Positions 20,054-28,401 of a DNA stretch of 41,199 nt are shown here, in pieces (the first letter of the stretch is position 1; the number at the start of each line of letters is the position of its first letter). The stretch comes from Chara braunii. Its lineage: Eukaryota > Streptophyta > Charophyceae > Charales > Characeae. Made by a program: the position numbers and the translations under genes. The notes beneath the pieces are model-generated. The model worked only from the letters and a program-made list of their open reading frames with translations. It had not been told where the DNA came from and made no database searches. The DNA lies in the NCBI GenBank assembly GCA_003427395.1, contig BFEA01000466.1, positions 989,621 through 1,030,819 of the forward strand, given 5' to 3'.

Positions 20054-20371
20054 TTTCGGCAGCATTTCCCTATCCCCTATGGGGTCCAGAATGTGCCAAG
20101 GGGAAAAGAGAGACCAAGATAAGCACACTAGGTTTCAAAAAGCCGCAAGTTAAAAATTTCAGAAGATAAATAAAAAAAATAATAAATAAATAAATAAATA
20201 AATAAGTAGATGAGGAGGTGGAGAGAAATGAAGTATCTGATTTTTCAAAAATTTCGGCAGCATTTCGTTACCTCCATGGGGTCGAAGTGCGCCAAAAAAA
20301 ACTAAGTGAAAGAGAAAACAGAAAACTTCGACAGCACTTCGTTACCCCCACGGGGTAAAATGTGTGCCGAA
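20054..20371 (-). repeat. Three copies of a hairpin-forming leader motif
   Basis: A 45-bp motif recurs at 20054-20100, 20252-20297 and 20326-20371. Each has TTCGRCAGCAYTTC, then a CCCC...GGGG inverted core, then ARTGYGCCRA. Sequence between copies is unrelated low-complexity A/G-rich DNA. All three are in the same orientation in the gag leader of element D. Confidence 0.8.
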
Positions 20372-20728
20372 AGCAAGAAAGACCAACTCCTAGTCAGATT
20401 TAAGGGTGCCACAAGGAAATTCGAATTTTCATAATAAATAGAAAGAAAATAAAATAAATCAGAAAATGAGAGAGGAAAGGGGGGGGGGGAATAAGATAAT
20501 TCAAACTTTGGGAGAAAAGGAAAGATTGTAATAAAAAAGAAAGAGAAAAGAAAAAAAAACAGAAAAAAATCGAAGAGAGAGAGAGAAAGAGTGAAGTGGG
20601 AAATGGGGGAGATGAGATTAGTAGAAGATGGTGAGTGGGGAGGAGAGAAAAAAGTGGTGGGAGATGAGTGAAGAGGGAGGTGGGAGGAGGGGGGGTAGTG
20701 GTAGAGTTAGAAAGGATGATTAGATGAT

Positions 20729-20760
20729 GCTTATACACATCTAGATGTGTATAAGAGACA
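20729..20760. other. Nextera mate-pair junction adapter (assembly artefact)
   Basis: AGATGTGTATAAGAGACAG (20742-20760) is the 19-base Tn5 mosaic end used in Nextera libraries. Directly before it, CTTATACACATCT (20729-20741) is the last 13 bases of its reverse complement. Two mosaic ends joined head to head form the circularisation junction of Nextera mate-pair reads. This is known library chemistry, not biology, so flanking sequences may come from sites several kb apart. Confidence 0.97.
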
Positions 20761-21199
20761 GGGGTAGGTTAGTGGAGAGAGATAATACCAGGCTCTTGGC
20801 TGGCCAAGAGCAAAGCACTACCAAGATCCACAGGAATGTGGCCTTCAAGGTGCTGCTGGCCTGATGCCGCAGCAATCATGATAACAGGACGATGATGATG
20901 ATCTAGGGTTGGTTGAGATCTTGATCAGCCACCCTACAGCCACAGTCACACATCCTCCTAGGCAGGGGGGAATCTTGAGCTGCTGCAAAACTGCTGCTGC
21001 AGCAGTAGAAAAATAGTAAAAAAATAATGTGGCGCAGCCCCCTAGCCAGGGGGGTCTTCAGTCTCCACAGCAGGCTACCACGTGGCACTGCAGATGGCCA
21101 CGTGCGCAGGCAGCAGCAGTCGCGTTGGGGGGGGGGGACAAATAGCGGCCCGGTCGTTGTTGCCCTGCTCCTCGCTGCTCACCGGCCCGGGGGGGGGGG

Positions 21200-21200
21200 N
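21200..21200. other. Single undetermined base in a G-run
   Basis: One N inside a run of about 16 G (21189-21204). A second G-run lies at 21126-21137. The region is probably poorly resolved. Confidence 0.95.
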
Positions 21201-21261
21201 GGGGAGTAAATAGCTAGCACGCACCTCTTCAACAGCAGCGTGCCACACTACAAAACCATAC

Positions 21262-21365
21262 ATGTTTGGCGAGTGTGTTACAGGAGTAGCTTACACAGGC
21301 GCAAGCCCAGCAGGTGCCTGGGTTCAAACCCTAGCGGTAGCCAAATCCCGGATCTTGATAATATA
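21262..21365 (+). repeat. Possible tRNA-derived SINE fragment
   Basis: A B-box GGTTCAAACCC at 21321-21331 forms a T-arm-like hairpin with TTCAAAC in the loop. An A-box-like TAGCTTACACAGG lies at 21287-21299, giving the 30-35 base spacing of RNA polymerase III internal promoters. The start GGCGAGTGTG and the overall length of the tRNA-like part fit a tRNA-derived SINE head. No tail or target duplication is visible and the cloverleaf is incomplete, so this is tentative. Confidence 0.4.
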
Positions 21366-21588
21366 AATTCAGGAGCGGGGCGGGGCGGGGCAGCGGGCAG
21401 CGTGGGCGTGTGGCGCGCGCTCGTGATGGCACGTGCTTTTTCCACTATGTGTCACTTCCTGCTGCGGCGTTTTTTTTCTCCCTCGTTTTCGTTGAAAAAG
21501 GGTCTGAAAACAGCCAAAAAACCGCCTGTCGGGTTTTGCTGTTTTCCCAGTTGTACGGGGTGGTGGGTGGGAGCGGGGAACGTTCCCA

Positions 21589-21599
21589 CTCCGATACCA
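21589..21599 (-). promoter_or_regulatory. Primer binding site of element D
   Basis: In element orientation the LTR ends CCGCCACA, then one T, then TGGTATCGGAG. This matches the start of the standard initiator-Met tRNA primer site (TGGTATCAGAG) at 10 of 11 positions and sits exactly where a primer site belongs. It confirms the strand and the 5' LTR of element D. Confidence 0.8.
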
Positions 21600-21600
21600 A

Positions 21601-21903
21601 TGTGGCGGACCCACCAGGTGTGGTGTTCCGCTAGAGATAGAGATGGAGATGGAGGAAGAAGGGGGAGCGAGATAGCACAGCAGAGCTCCCACACCAGACT
21701 CCGACGCACGTACTCCAAACTATGTGAATGTGGAATGAACAGAAAACAGACAACAGCTGGGGTATACCCCAGCGGACTAACGGGACTGGACTGGACTGGC
21801 TGGTACCGACAGAGGTACCGGATTGGCCTGGACAACCCCGAATACAACACAGGCCTGTGAGAACAGGCCAAGGGGCTGGTCTCACAGGCCAACCAGAGGT
21901 CCA
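21601..21903 (-). repeat. Element D 5' LTR
   Basis: Direct copy of 11963-12266, lying next to the primer binding site. It includes the 18-bp palindrome at 21756-21773 and GGTACC sites near 21803-21819. No obvious TATA box is seen in the element direction. The outer boundary is placed at CCA, 21903, giving TG...in element orientation, but the following CTAC before the TG tract leaves a few bases uncertain. Confidence 0.78.
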
Positions 21904-21904
21904 C

Positions 21905-21907
<3 letters not shown>

Positions 21908-21941
<34 letters not shown>

Positions 21942-22152
21942 TGTGTGTGTGTATGTATGTGTGTGTGNNNNNNNNNNNNNNNNNNNNNNNNNNNNNNNNN
22001 NNNNNNNNNNNNNNNNNNNNNNNNNNNNNNNNNNNNNNNNNNNNNNNNNNNNNNNNNNNNNNNNNNNNNNNNNNNNNNNNNNNNNNNNNNNNNNNNNNNN
22101 NNNNNNNNNNNNNNNNNTGTGTGTATGTATGTGTGTGTGCGTGTTTGTGTGT

Positions 22153-22190
<38 letters not shown>
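21908..22190 (+). repeat. (TG)n tract with scaffold gap
   Basis: TG repeats with some TATG variants at 21908-21967 and 22118-22190, followed by a short GA run. They are separated by 150 N. The true tract length is unknown. Confidence 0.95.
21968..22117. other. Scaffold gap (150 N)
   Basis: An uninterrupted run of 150 N inside the TG tract, an unresolved assembly gap. Confidence 0.99.
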
Positions 22191-22193
<3 letters not shown>

Positions 22194-22938
22194 CGTGAGA
22201 GAGAGAGAGTTGCAGCATGCAGCATGCAGCATGTCAGTGGCGGGGAGCACAAAGGCAGGCGCTGACCTCAAAAAAAAAATAATAATAATTTTATTGGAAT
22301 AGGCAAGTTTTCTCTTTTCAAAATCCGAATAAAAAGGGTACTTGTTATATTCGAATACAATGTGTACGTTTTTTATTCGAGGAGCTTTACTATTTGTGAA
22401 AAGTGGACCTGCACCGTTTCAATTTCGAAAATGGCCTGCTCGGCCTACTCGGCCTCCTACGGGCAGCTACCAGTCCTACGCGGTCCTGGCCCTTGCAAGG
22501 CCCAAAAACCTCAAAATGCCCATCCTCCCGACGACCCCCGACGTTGAAATTTGATTGACATTGAAATGTCTCAGGGGGGGAAAACGCAACCTGACAGGCT
22601 GCGAACACCACGGCTTTCACGTCGCGACCTCCGGGGTCTATGCGTTGGGGAAAACAGGGCGCAGACCCCTGCAGGGCGTGATGTGAGAGTCATGGTGTAC
22701 CCGGGGCAAGGTCCCTCTTGCACGGATTAAGAAATTCTGGCCGTTGATCTGTGCTATCTACGGTCAATATCGCTTAATTCGTGTAAGTGGTACCTAGCCC
22801 ATGCTCCCGAGGGCGTGGCTCGATTGTGTGTGTGTGTTGTACTTACTGCTCGACACCATCCATGCCAGTCCGCACATGGGCTGTTCCGGCTGGACTCTTT
22901 TTTTTTTCTTTTTTTTTTTTAAGCTATGTTCTTCTCTC
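22191..22938. other. Unassigned spacer upstream of LINE-B
   Basis: No gene recognised. It contains three GCAGCAT heptamers (22212-22232), an A/TAA-rich patch near 22270-22290 and a wobble-paired hairpin (22717-22787). T-runs lie near 22895-22920, close to the LINE-B insertion site. Confidence 0.55.
22717..22787. repeat. Inverted repeat with wobble-compatible mismatches
   Basis: Arms 22717-22731 (CTTGCACGGATTAAG) and 22773-22787 (CTTAATTCGTGTAAG) pair over 15 positions. The only two non-Watson-Crick pairs are G:T, which would be G:U in plus-strand RNA. The 41-base loop has a further partial inverted pair (GTTGAT/GGTCAAT). Confidence 0.75.
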
Positions 22939-22951
22939 AATTTCACCTCAC
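22939..22951 (+). repeat. LINE-B target site duplication, left copy
   Basis: AATTTCACCTCAC immediately before LINE-B; the same 13 bases follow its poly(A) tail at 37376-37388. This defines the LINE-B boundaries across 14 kb. Confidence 0.9.
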
Positions 22952-23274
22952 ACGAAACTGATTTTTGAATATGCGTGGGGGGCGCCGGTTCACGGCGCTA
23001 GCAGCGCTCGGTCCCGCCGCCACCGGTTCGCATACCGGCCTAACCGCCCTCGCCCAGCCATCGTCGTTGACGCGAGGGCTTACACGAAGCACGAAGATCT
23101 AGCTATGTCTGCCTAACTGGCTTTGGTAGGTTAGCCCTGAAACTTGCCTCTGTTCCGGAATTGGTCCACTCCGACCAAATTCAAATAAACACCATCTCGT
23201 CTAAAAGTTATTTGCATACGTCTTCAGGATCCTATGCAGCTGCCCAGTTAAGGCATAACTCACATTCTTTAGTC
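22952..23274 (+). other. LINE-B 5' UTR
   Basis: The sequence between the target duplication and the ORF1 ATG. It begins GC-rich (GGGGGGCGCCGGTTCACGGCG) and would hold the internal promoter that LINEs carry. The first bases may mark the true full-length 5' end since ORF1 is complete. The ORF1 frame remains open upstream to about 23161 but lacks another ATG. Confidence 0.6.
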
Positions 23275-24813
23275 ATGGACATTGACAGAGGGAACAACAA
23301 CATGGACGAAGCCTCTCCTAAGCCTCACGGAGGGGATGTCGGCATGGTTGGAGCTGATGGTGCAGCAGCATCTCCGCAGCCGCATAACGAAGAAGATGAA
23401 GCAGCAAATCCCCAGAACCGATCCCCCCCCCCAGCTGAGACAAATTACTGGGCGGAGGAGGAAAGGGTCATGGGCATGTTGGCTAAGTGTTTTAACATTA
23501 GAGTCCTCCCGACGGGGTGGGATATTGGGGAGCTGAGCAAGGATGGTAGCAAGGCTCACTTCACTTTGAACCCCTCGCTGGACGAGATCAAAGTGAAGTG
23601 GTTGAAGGAACGTATAGTCACGGTCATCTTCCAGGAAGGTTCTAAGAACCTACCGAAGAAGATTAAGGAGGAGGTAATCCGGGCATTCGAAGACATTTGG
23701 ATGGGCGAAGAGCGTTTCGATCCGGTGATTACGCGAGGACGAGTGTGCATTGAATCCAACAACGTACTTTCCTATATAGCGAAGAATGCCAGGGTGACGG
23801 AATGGATGCTTCAAGAAGAGGAAACGAGGGTGGCGTTACGAGGTAGATGGTATAGTATTGCCTTCAAACCGTGGCTGACAAAGAAAGAGATCCAAGATGC
23901 TAAAAGGGATACGACACAAATCTATTTTTGGCTTAGAATTCTGGACGTTCCGATCGATGCCTATTGTTATCTGGAATCTTCAGTGGAACACTCAATCGGC
24001 CAAGTCATGAAGGTCTATCCTCCGGAGAAGGACGCGAGAACCCCTCAGTTGATCAACGTGAGAATCGATATGGCCTTAGAAGCTCTACCAAGGTTGAAGG
24101 AAACGATCTTTTTCATTACGTTCCAGGGGCAACTCATAGAACTCAAGGTGGCAAATGCTCAAACGCCGTGGTGTAGCCGTTGTCGTCGATTTTACCATTT
24201 GGTGGAGGACTGCCCAAGGCAACAGAGAAGAAGAGATCCGAGTCTCATTCCAAGTGTTTCGTCATCAGCGAGCGAAGGTCAACAATCGAGCTCACATGGC
24301 GCCCGCAGTCAAGGAAGAGGAAACTCCGAGGCACAACGTTTGACCGGAAGACATTCAAGATCACCTGAGAAGTCCTCCTCGTCCAAGGGCTCCAGAGTGG
24401 AGAGGAGACGATTTAAACAACCGGTGTATTCCAGTACGTTGCATCCTCTGGGGGGCGGTGGCCCTACGACCAGCCAAGGTAGGACAGAAGGAATGTTTGT
24501 GCGCAATAATCCTTTCTTCTCGCCAGGCACCAGAACTCCTCACAATAGCAATGGAGGCATCGTGCTAACCTCCTCCAGCAAGTTCGGTCATCACAAATCC
24601 GCCTCCGGTGACAAGGATTCGAGGAGAGGCTTGACCTCACCTGCGAGGGAGCTCGGAACGGTGGAAGAGCAGAGAGTCCAATCAATTCGTCGGGCCTTGC
24701 AAGGCAGACACCTAACCACGCTCCTCGAGCTCCAACCAGGGTCAAAGGCAGGAAACGACACCGACGAAACAAAGGAGACGACTCGGCGAGGATATGAGAT
24801 CCTTCCGTATTGA
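23275..24813 (+). CDS. LINE-B ORF1, gag-like RNA-binding protein
   Basis: A 512-residue open frame starting at ATG 23275 (MDIDRGNNN). This start is preferred because upstream codons in frame lack ATG and the next residues are acidic and polar as in other plant LINE ORF1 proteins. An acidic, low-complexity N-terminus is followed by a DUF4283-like domain at residues about 60-235 (WLKERIVTVIF, AFKPWL and WLRILDVP blocks). A zinc knuckle C300-x2-C303-x4-H308-x4-C313 comes next, then a Ser/Arg-rich tail. Proteins of this family coat LINE RNA and form the ribonucleoprotein. LINE-C ORF1 has the same WLKERMVTVIF and FKPWMT blocks. The frame has no stop, the best preserved gene in the window. The middle ORF begins 20 nt before its stop, in another frame. 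Confidence 0.9.
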   Translation: MDIDRGNNNMDEASPKPHGGDVGMVGADGAAASPQPHNEEDEAANPQNRSPPPAETNYWAEEERVMGMLAKCFNIRVLPTGWDIGELSKDGSKAHFTLNPSLDEIKVKWLKERIVTVIFQEGSKNLPKKIKEEVIRAFEDIWMGEERFDPVITRGRVCIESNNVLSYIAKNARVTEWMLQEEETRVALRGRWYSIAFKPWLTKKEIQDAKRDTTQIYFWLRILDVPIDAYCYLESSVEHSIGQVMKVYPPEKDARTPQLINVRIDMALEALPRLKETIFFITFQGQLIELKVANAQTPWCSRCRRFYHLVEDCPRQQRRRDPSLIPSVSSSASEGQQSSSHGARSQGRGNSEAQRLTGRHSRSPEKSSSSKGSRVERRRFKQPVYSSTLHPLGGGGPTTSQGRTEGMFVRNNPFFSPGTRTPHNSNGGIVLTSSSKFGHHKSASGDKDSRRGLTSPARELGTVEEQRVQSIRRALQGRHLTTLLELQPGSKAGNDTDETKETTRRGYEILPY

Positions 24814-25511
24814 AGAAGAACTCGATGGAGAGTCGTCCGCTTCGTCAACTCCCAGACAAAGTAACGAGTTGCAGGGGGCGCTAGGATCCTCGAAGAGAAA
24901 CAGAAGACATGCCACTTCCTCCAAGGGTGGGGAACGAGACTGGGATAAACACCTCCTTCCTCTGCTTTTTGTAGCCACGGTAGAGGGCACGTTCATGTTA
25001 GCATGGTAGGCTGTATGGAGAGACCGTCCTTCCATCTCAGCCAATTTCTTCTCCTCCAATGCCTTCGGACATCCTTAATATTGCTCGTAGGTTGTATGGA
25101 AGTGATATCGATGTCAGGAATATCCCTGATATCCCTACCCCCCGCTTTTTCATGGAGCCTCCTAGAATCAGGGCCAAACTCTTCACCCCTCCACTTGATG
25201 CTGGAATCTCACAGGAAGCCCTAGTTCGCTTGGTAAATCACGGCTTACGCCTGATCCCCAAAGAGTGGTTCATTCATTTGAACCACCCTCAACTGGAGAA
25301 GATCACCCTGTTAGGGACATGTGATGCCTCATGCTTGGGAACACTCTTCCAGAAGATCCCTAAAGCAAGGTCCCTGCATACGGAGCTGTTCCAAAACTAT
25401 CTCATGCAAAAATGGGACACGGGCGCCCGATCGGGTATCCCTGCAGGCTCCAGCATCCCGTCACTCCGCATCCAATCTAGGCCAGTCTCGGAATCCCATG
25501 CTGCAGTTTAA
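24794..25511 (+). pseudogene. LINE-B middle ORF (unrecognised protein, one frameshift)
   Basis: An additional ORF between ORF1 and ORF2. It opens at ATG 24794, overlapping the ORF1 end by 20 nt, runs in one frame to about 25005, then continues in the next frame (HGRLYGETVLPS onward) to TAA at 25509-25511. If the shift is ignored it has about 239 codons. The reading matches the LINE-C middle ORF. HLLPLLFVATVEGTFMLA aligns with KLLMPLVCTLLGQEAFILG, and GETVLPSQPISSPPMPSDIL with GQTMLPSTTFRGVPSPGMIE. Over 30 ungapped residues here I count 11 identities. I recognise no known domain. It ends overlapping the ORF2 ATG by 14 nt. A distant RNA-binding or chaperone role is possible but not shown. Confidence 0.7.
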
Positions 25512-26302
25512 ATTGACAACATGGAATGTTCGGCGGTTAGGCGATATAGGGGGAAGAAATAAGAGGTCTAGGATCAAGTCTTGGATTCATTCAAATCGAA
25601 TTTATGCGCTTTGCATGCAAGAAACGAAGATGGATTACGAAAAAATCATATCGCTCGGGGCTTGTTGGGATGGCCTGCAAGTGTGGGCGCCGGCGGTAGA
25701 GTCTCGGGGGGGAGTAGCGATATTACTCCATCGAAACTTAGATGTCGTGATCTTAGACCACGACTTCGATCATCAGGGACGTTGGGCGTGGATTAAGTTG
25801 CGTTCCGCAGGTAGGGATTGGGCGATAGCTTCTATTTATGCACCGACAGAGCGCACAGAGAGGAAGGAATTTTTTGAATCGCTGATAAATGTCCTCCCAG
25901 ATGTCGATGACATTATTATCTCGGGAGATTGGAATGTTGCACTGGATGATGCTAACCCATTGTTCCACACGGGCAGAGCTGGCAAGGACTTAGACGCATT
26001 GTTGGACTTAGTGGCACAGTTGGATTTATCCGACCCATATAGGCTGGCCAACTCGACGGACCCAGGTTTCACATGGTACTCTTCACAGCTTCGAGCAGGA
26101 TGTAGAGTAACCCCACGAAGGATTGATTTTTTTCTGACGAGTCAGTCCATTTGGAATAACACGGTTGAAGTGTCTACCCAACCCCATCCGGCCTCCGACC
26201 ACAATCCAGTAGTGATGCAATTCCTGTGGGGCGAAAGCCCAACACGTGGAAAGGGCATTTTCAGGCTGAATGTTGAAACAATCAGAGATCCAGGAGTCTG
26301 CG
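25498..26302 (+). pseudogene. LINE-B ORF2 N-terminus: APE-type endonuclease
   Basis: ORF2 starts at ATG 25498 (MLQFKLTTWNVR), chosen because endonuclease similarity begins there; the frame is also open upstream. This domain nicks target DNA to prime reverse transcription. All apurinic-endonuclease-like motifs are present: TWNVRRL, QETK (catalytic Glu at 25621), YAPTE, SGDWNVA (Asp at 25927), RRIDFFL and ASDHNPV (Asp-His at 26197-26202). The domain itself is uninterrupted for about 235 residues. The frame is then lost near 26300 and continues as WGTKKLMFLST in another frame. The conserved motifs suggest a recent loss compared with LINE-A. Confidence 0.92.
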
Positions 26303-28401
26303 CATGGGTACCTGGGGTACCAAGAAGCTTATGTTCCTGTCCACAATAGAATGGTGGGATGCCTGCATCCATTTTATATCTATCATGCTTAGTGTCTTTT
26401 CCAAGATTTTAGCGTTGCATGATAACAAGGAGGAAGCTAGAGCTAGGAAGAACGTAGAAGAAGCAGAGCAAAAGCCGGTTAGCCTGCCACTGCGATCGGT
26501 TGACAGTCACTGGTGGGGAGTGGTAAGGGCGGAAAGGATGGCGATTTGGGATGAAATTTAGGAAAAAAAATCCATGAGGTGGAGGGAGATACTGACAATA
26601 AAAGGGATAGCGAGAGGTGACTGAATGACCAAACAGACGTTCCAGAGGCCTCTCCCCGGATTCTCACACAAGGAGATGAAGTCACTCCAGCACCCGTTCG
26701 ACGATAAGGTATTAGAAGTTTCGACCTCGCGAGAGATGTGCAATTATGCAGAGATGTACTTCTGCGACATTTTGACTTCCAGACGAAACTTCGGCGAACT
26801 GAACTCTGGACAACAGGAATAGACAGACCTCTGGGAAGCAGTGAACGTTCATCTGTCCCTGGGGGCTCGGTTGGACCTGGACCGCCCTCTGACGGAGCCC
26901 GAGCTGAGGTGTGCAGTAAAAACTATGTCAAAGGGTAAAGCTCCAATACAAGTGGAATTTTTCGAGTCCTTCTGGTCTGAACTATCACCGACGCTGCTGG
27001 AAATGTATAATAATGTACTATCTAGGGGAAATCTCTCTCCGAGCATGTGCTATGGAGTGATCACGTTGCTGTATAAGAAAGGGACGAGGGACGAAATCAG
27101 AAATTGGCGGCCTATTTCCAGAGTGAATGTCTCATAGAAAGTATTGGCCAAGGCTCTAGCAAGGAGACTAGCGAGGTACTTACCGGAGCTAGTAAACCAG
27201 GATCAGGCCGCGTTTGTGCAGGGTCGATCCATCCTCGAGAATATTATTACGGCTATCGAATCCCTGGAGATTGTTGAGAAGGAAGACATACCTCTCTCCA
27301 TCCTATTGTTAGATTTGGAGAAGGCTTATGATAGGGTAAACTGGAGCTTCGTGCTAACAACATTGCGTAGAATGGGTTTCGGAGACAACTTCTGTAGATG
27401 GGTAGTCATCCTCTACACACACTCCACTACGTCTGTCATGGTTAACGGACTTCTATCGGACCCCTTCCCTCTCTCTCGTTCTCCCCCTCCTGTTCGTTAT
27501 CTAGTTGGAGGTCATTATGTGTAACATTCGAAGACGTCCGGAAATCATCGGTTTGACTCTCAAACACTCCGCCTGCAAAGGCAAGGCACTTGCAGACGAC
27601 CTGTTCGCTGTGTGTGAGAACTCAACTGCAACTTTAACAGCCTTGAAAACTCTGTTGGACGAGTACTCCTTGTTTTCAGAAGCAGCAATCAACTAGCGCA
27701 AGTCCGTCTATTTCCTGCCACAAGAAATGGCCCTTCAAGCGGACTGGGGTATGCGACGTATTAATAAGGGGGAGGCAGAGAGATTTTTGGGGGTTCTAAT
27801 CGCAATGGAGAAGTGCGAGGAGGCTCAGGAGGAGGTGCTACAAAACCGGCTGGTCTCAAGGATCAAGTCTTGGGGCACAGCACCCCACCGTTCGATCTTT
27901 GGCAAAGCCATGGTAGTTAACGCATCCCTCCTCACGCTTCTGAGCTATGTGGGTACCGTTCGTCTGCTGAGCTCATCCTTTTTGGCATTAACCCGGAGAA
28001 TCTCGGCGAGGTTTATTTGGAAACCTAGAGGCGATGCGAATGGAGGTTTTGTGTCAAAGGTGGCATGGGCCCTGATTGTGCAACCCAGGGAAGAAGGAGG
28101 ACTAGGTATCATCGATCCACATCGAAGAAACTGCTTGTTGTTGGCTAATTGGATCGTCAAAGCGTCCGAGTGTGAAGGCACGGAACACTGGGTGCAAATG
28201 GGCGAACACATTCTGGCCTCTGAATGGGACCTTGCACAGAAGGAAGATGTCTGGCTCTGCCTCCAGTTAGACTCCTTTCTCAATAAAAGGATAAAGTCTA
28301 ACTTTTGGGCGGGAGTGATCAGCGCATGGAAGAAGGTGAAGCCCGTGGAATGGGCTGAGCCAATCACCGATGGAAGTCCTCAATCAACCTATGTTCGATA
28401 A
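26303..28401 (+). pseudogene. LINE-B ORF2 reverse transcriptase (broken)
   Basis: Starts with a helical linker (ARARKNVEEAEQKPV) and a conserved pre-RT segment (KTMSKGKAPIQVEFF, VITLLYKKGTRDE, NWRPIS). The RT palm follows: AFVQGRSI, motif A LLLDLEKAYDRVNW near 27306 and motif C ALADDLFAV near 27588. After motif C come WGMRRINKGEAERFLGV, SARFIWKPRG and GGLGIIDPH. Disablements seen: frameshift near 26300, TAG at 26559, TGA near 26622, TAG near 26820 and near 27136. A deletion or shift near 27480 removes the motif B region (RQG), and TAG lies at 27694 where LINE-C has Trp. The reading otherwise stays in register for long stretches. Confidence 0.9.

Larger units (their letters stand above)
11963..21903 (-). 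mobile_element. Element D: Ty3/gypsy chromovirus with both LTRs
   Basis: A minus-strand LTR retrotransposon of about 9.9 kb. In its own 5' to 3' order it has LTR 21903-21601, primer site 21599-21589, a long leader, gag about 19742-17485, protease about 17509-16695, RT about 16960-15809, RNase H and integrase to about 13900, and chromodomain near 13510. A 1-kb 3' UTR and the LTR at 12266-11963 follow. The PR-RT-RH-IN-chromodomain order defines the chromovirus branch of Ty3/gypsy. The LTRs differ at roughly 35 of 304 positions by my manual alignment, so the insertion is old. Every gene is broken. No purine-rich tract is obvious beside the left LTR, and the leader contains an assembly artefact (20729-20760), so the pairing of the two LTRs is likely but not proven. 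Confidence 0.75.

Noticed and set aside
21901-22265. Open frames of alternating Cys-Val or His-Thr across the TG tract and N gap
   Set aside because: Pure translation of a dinucleotide repeat and undetermined bases.
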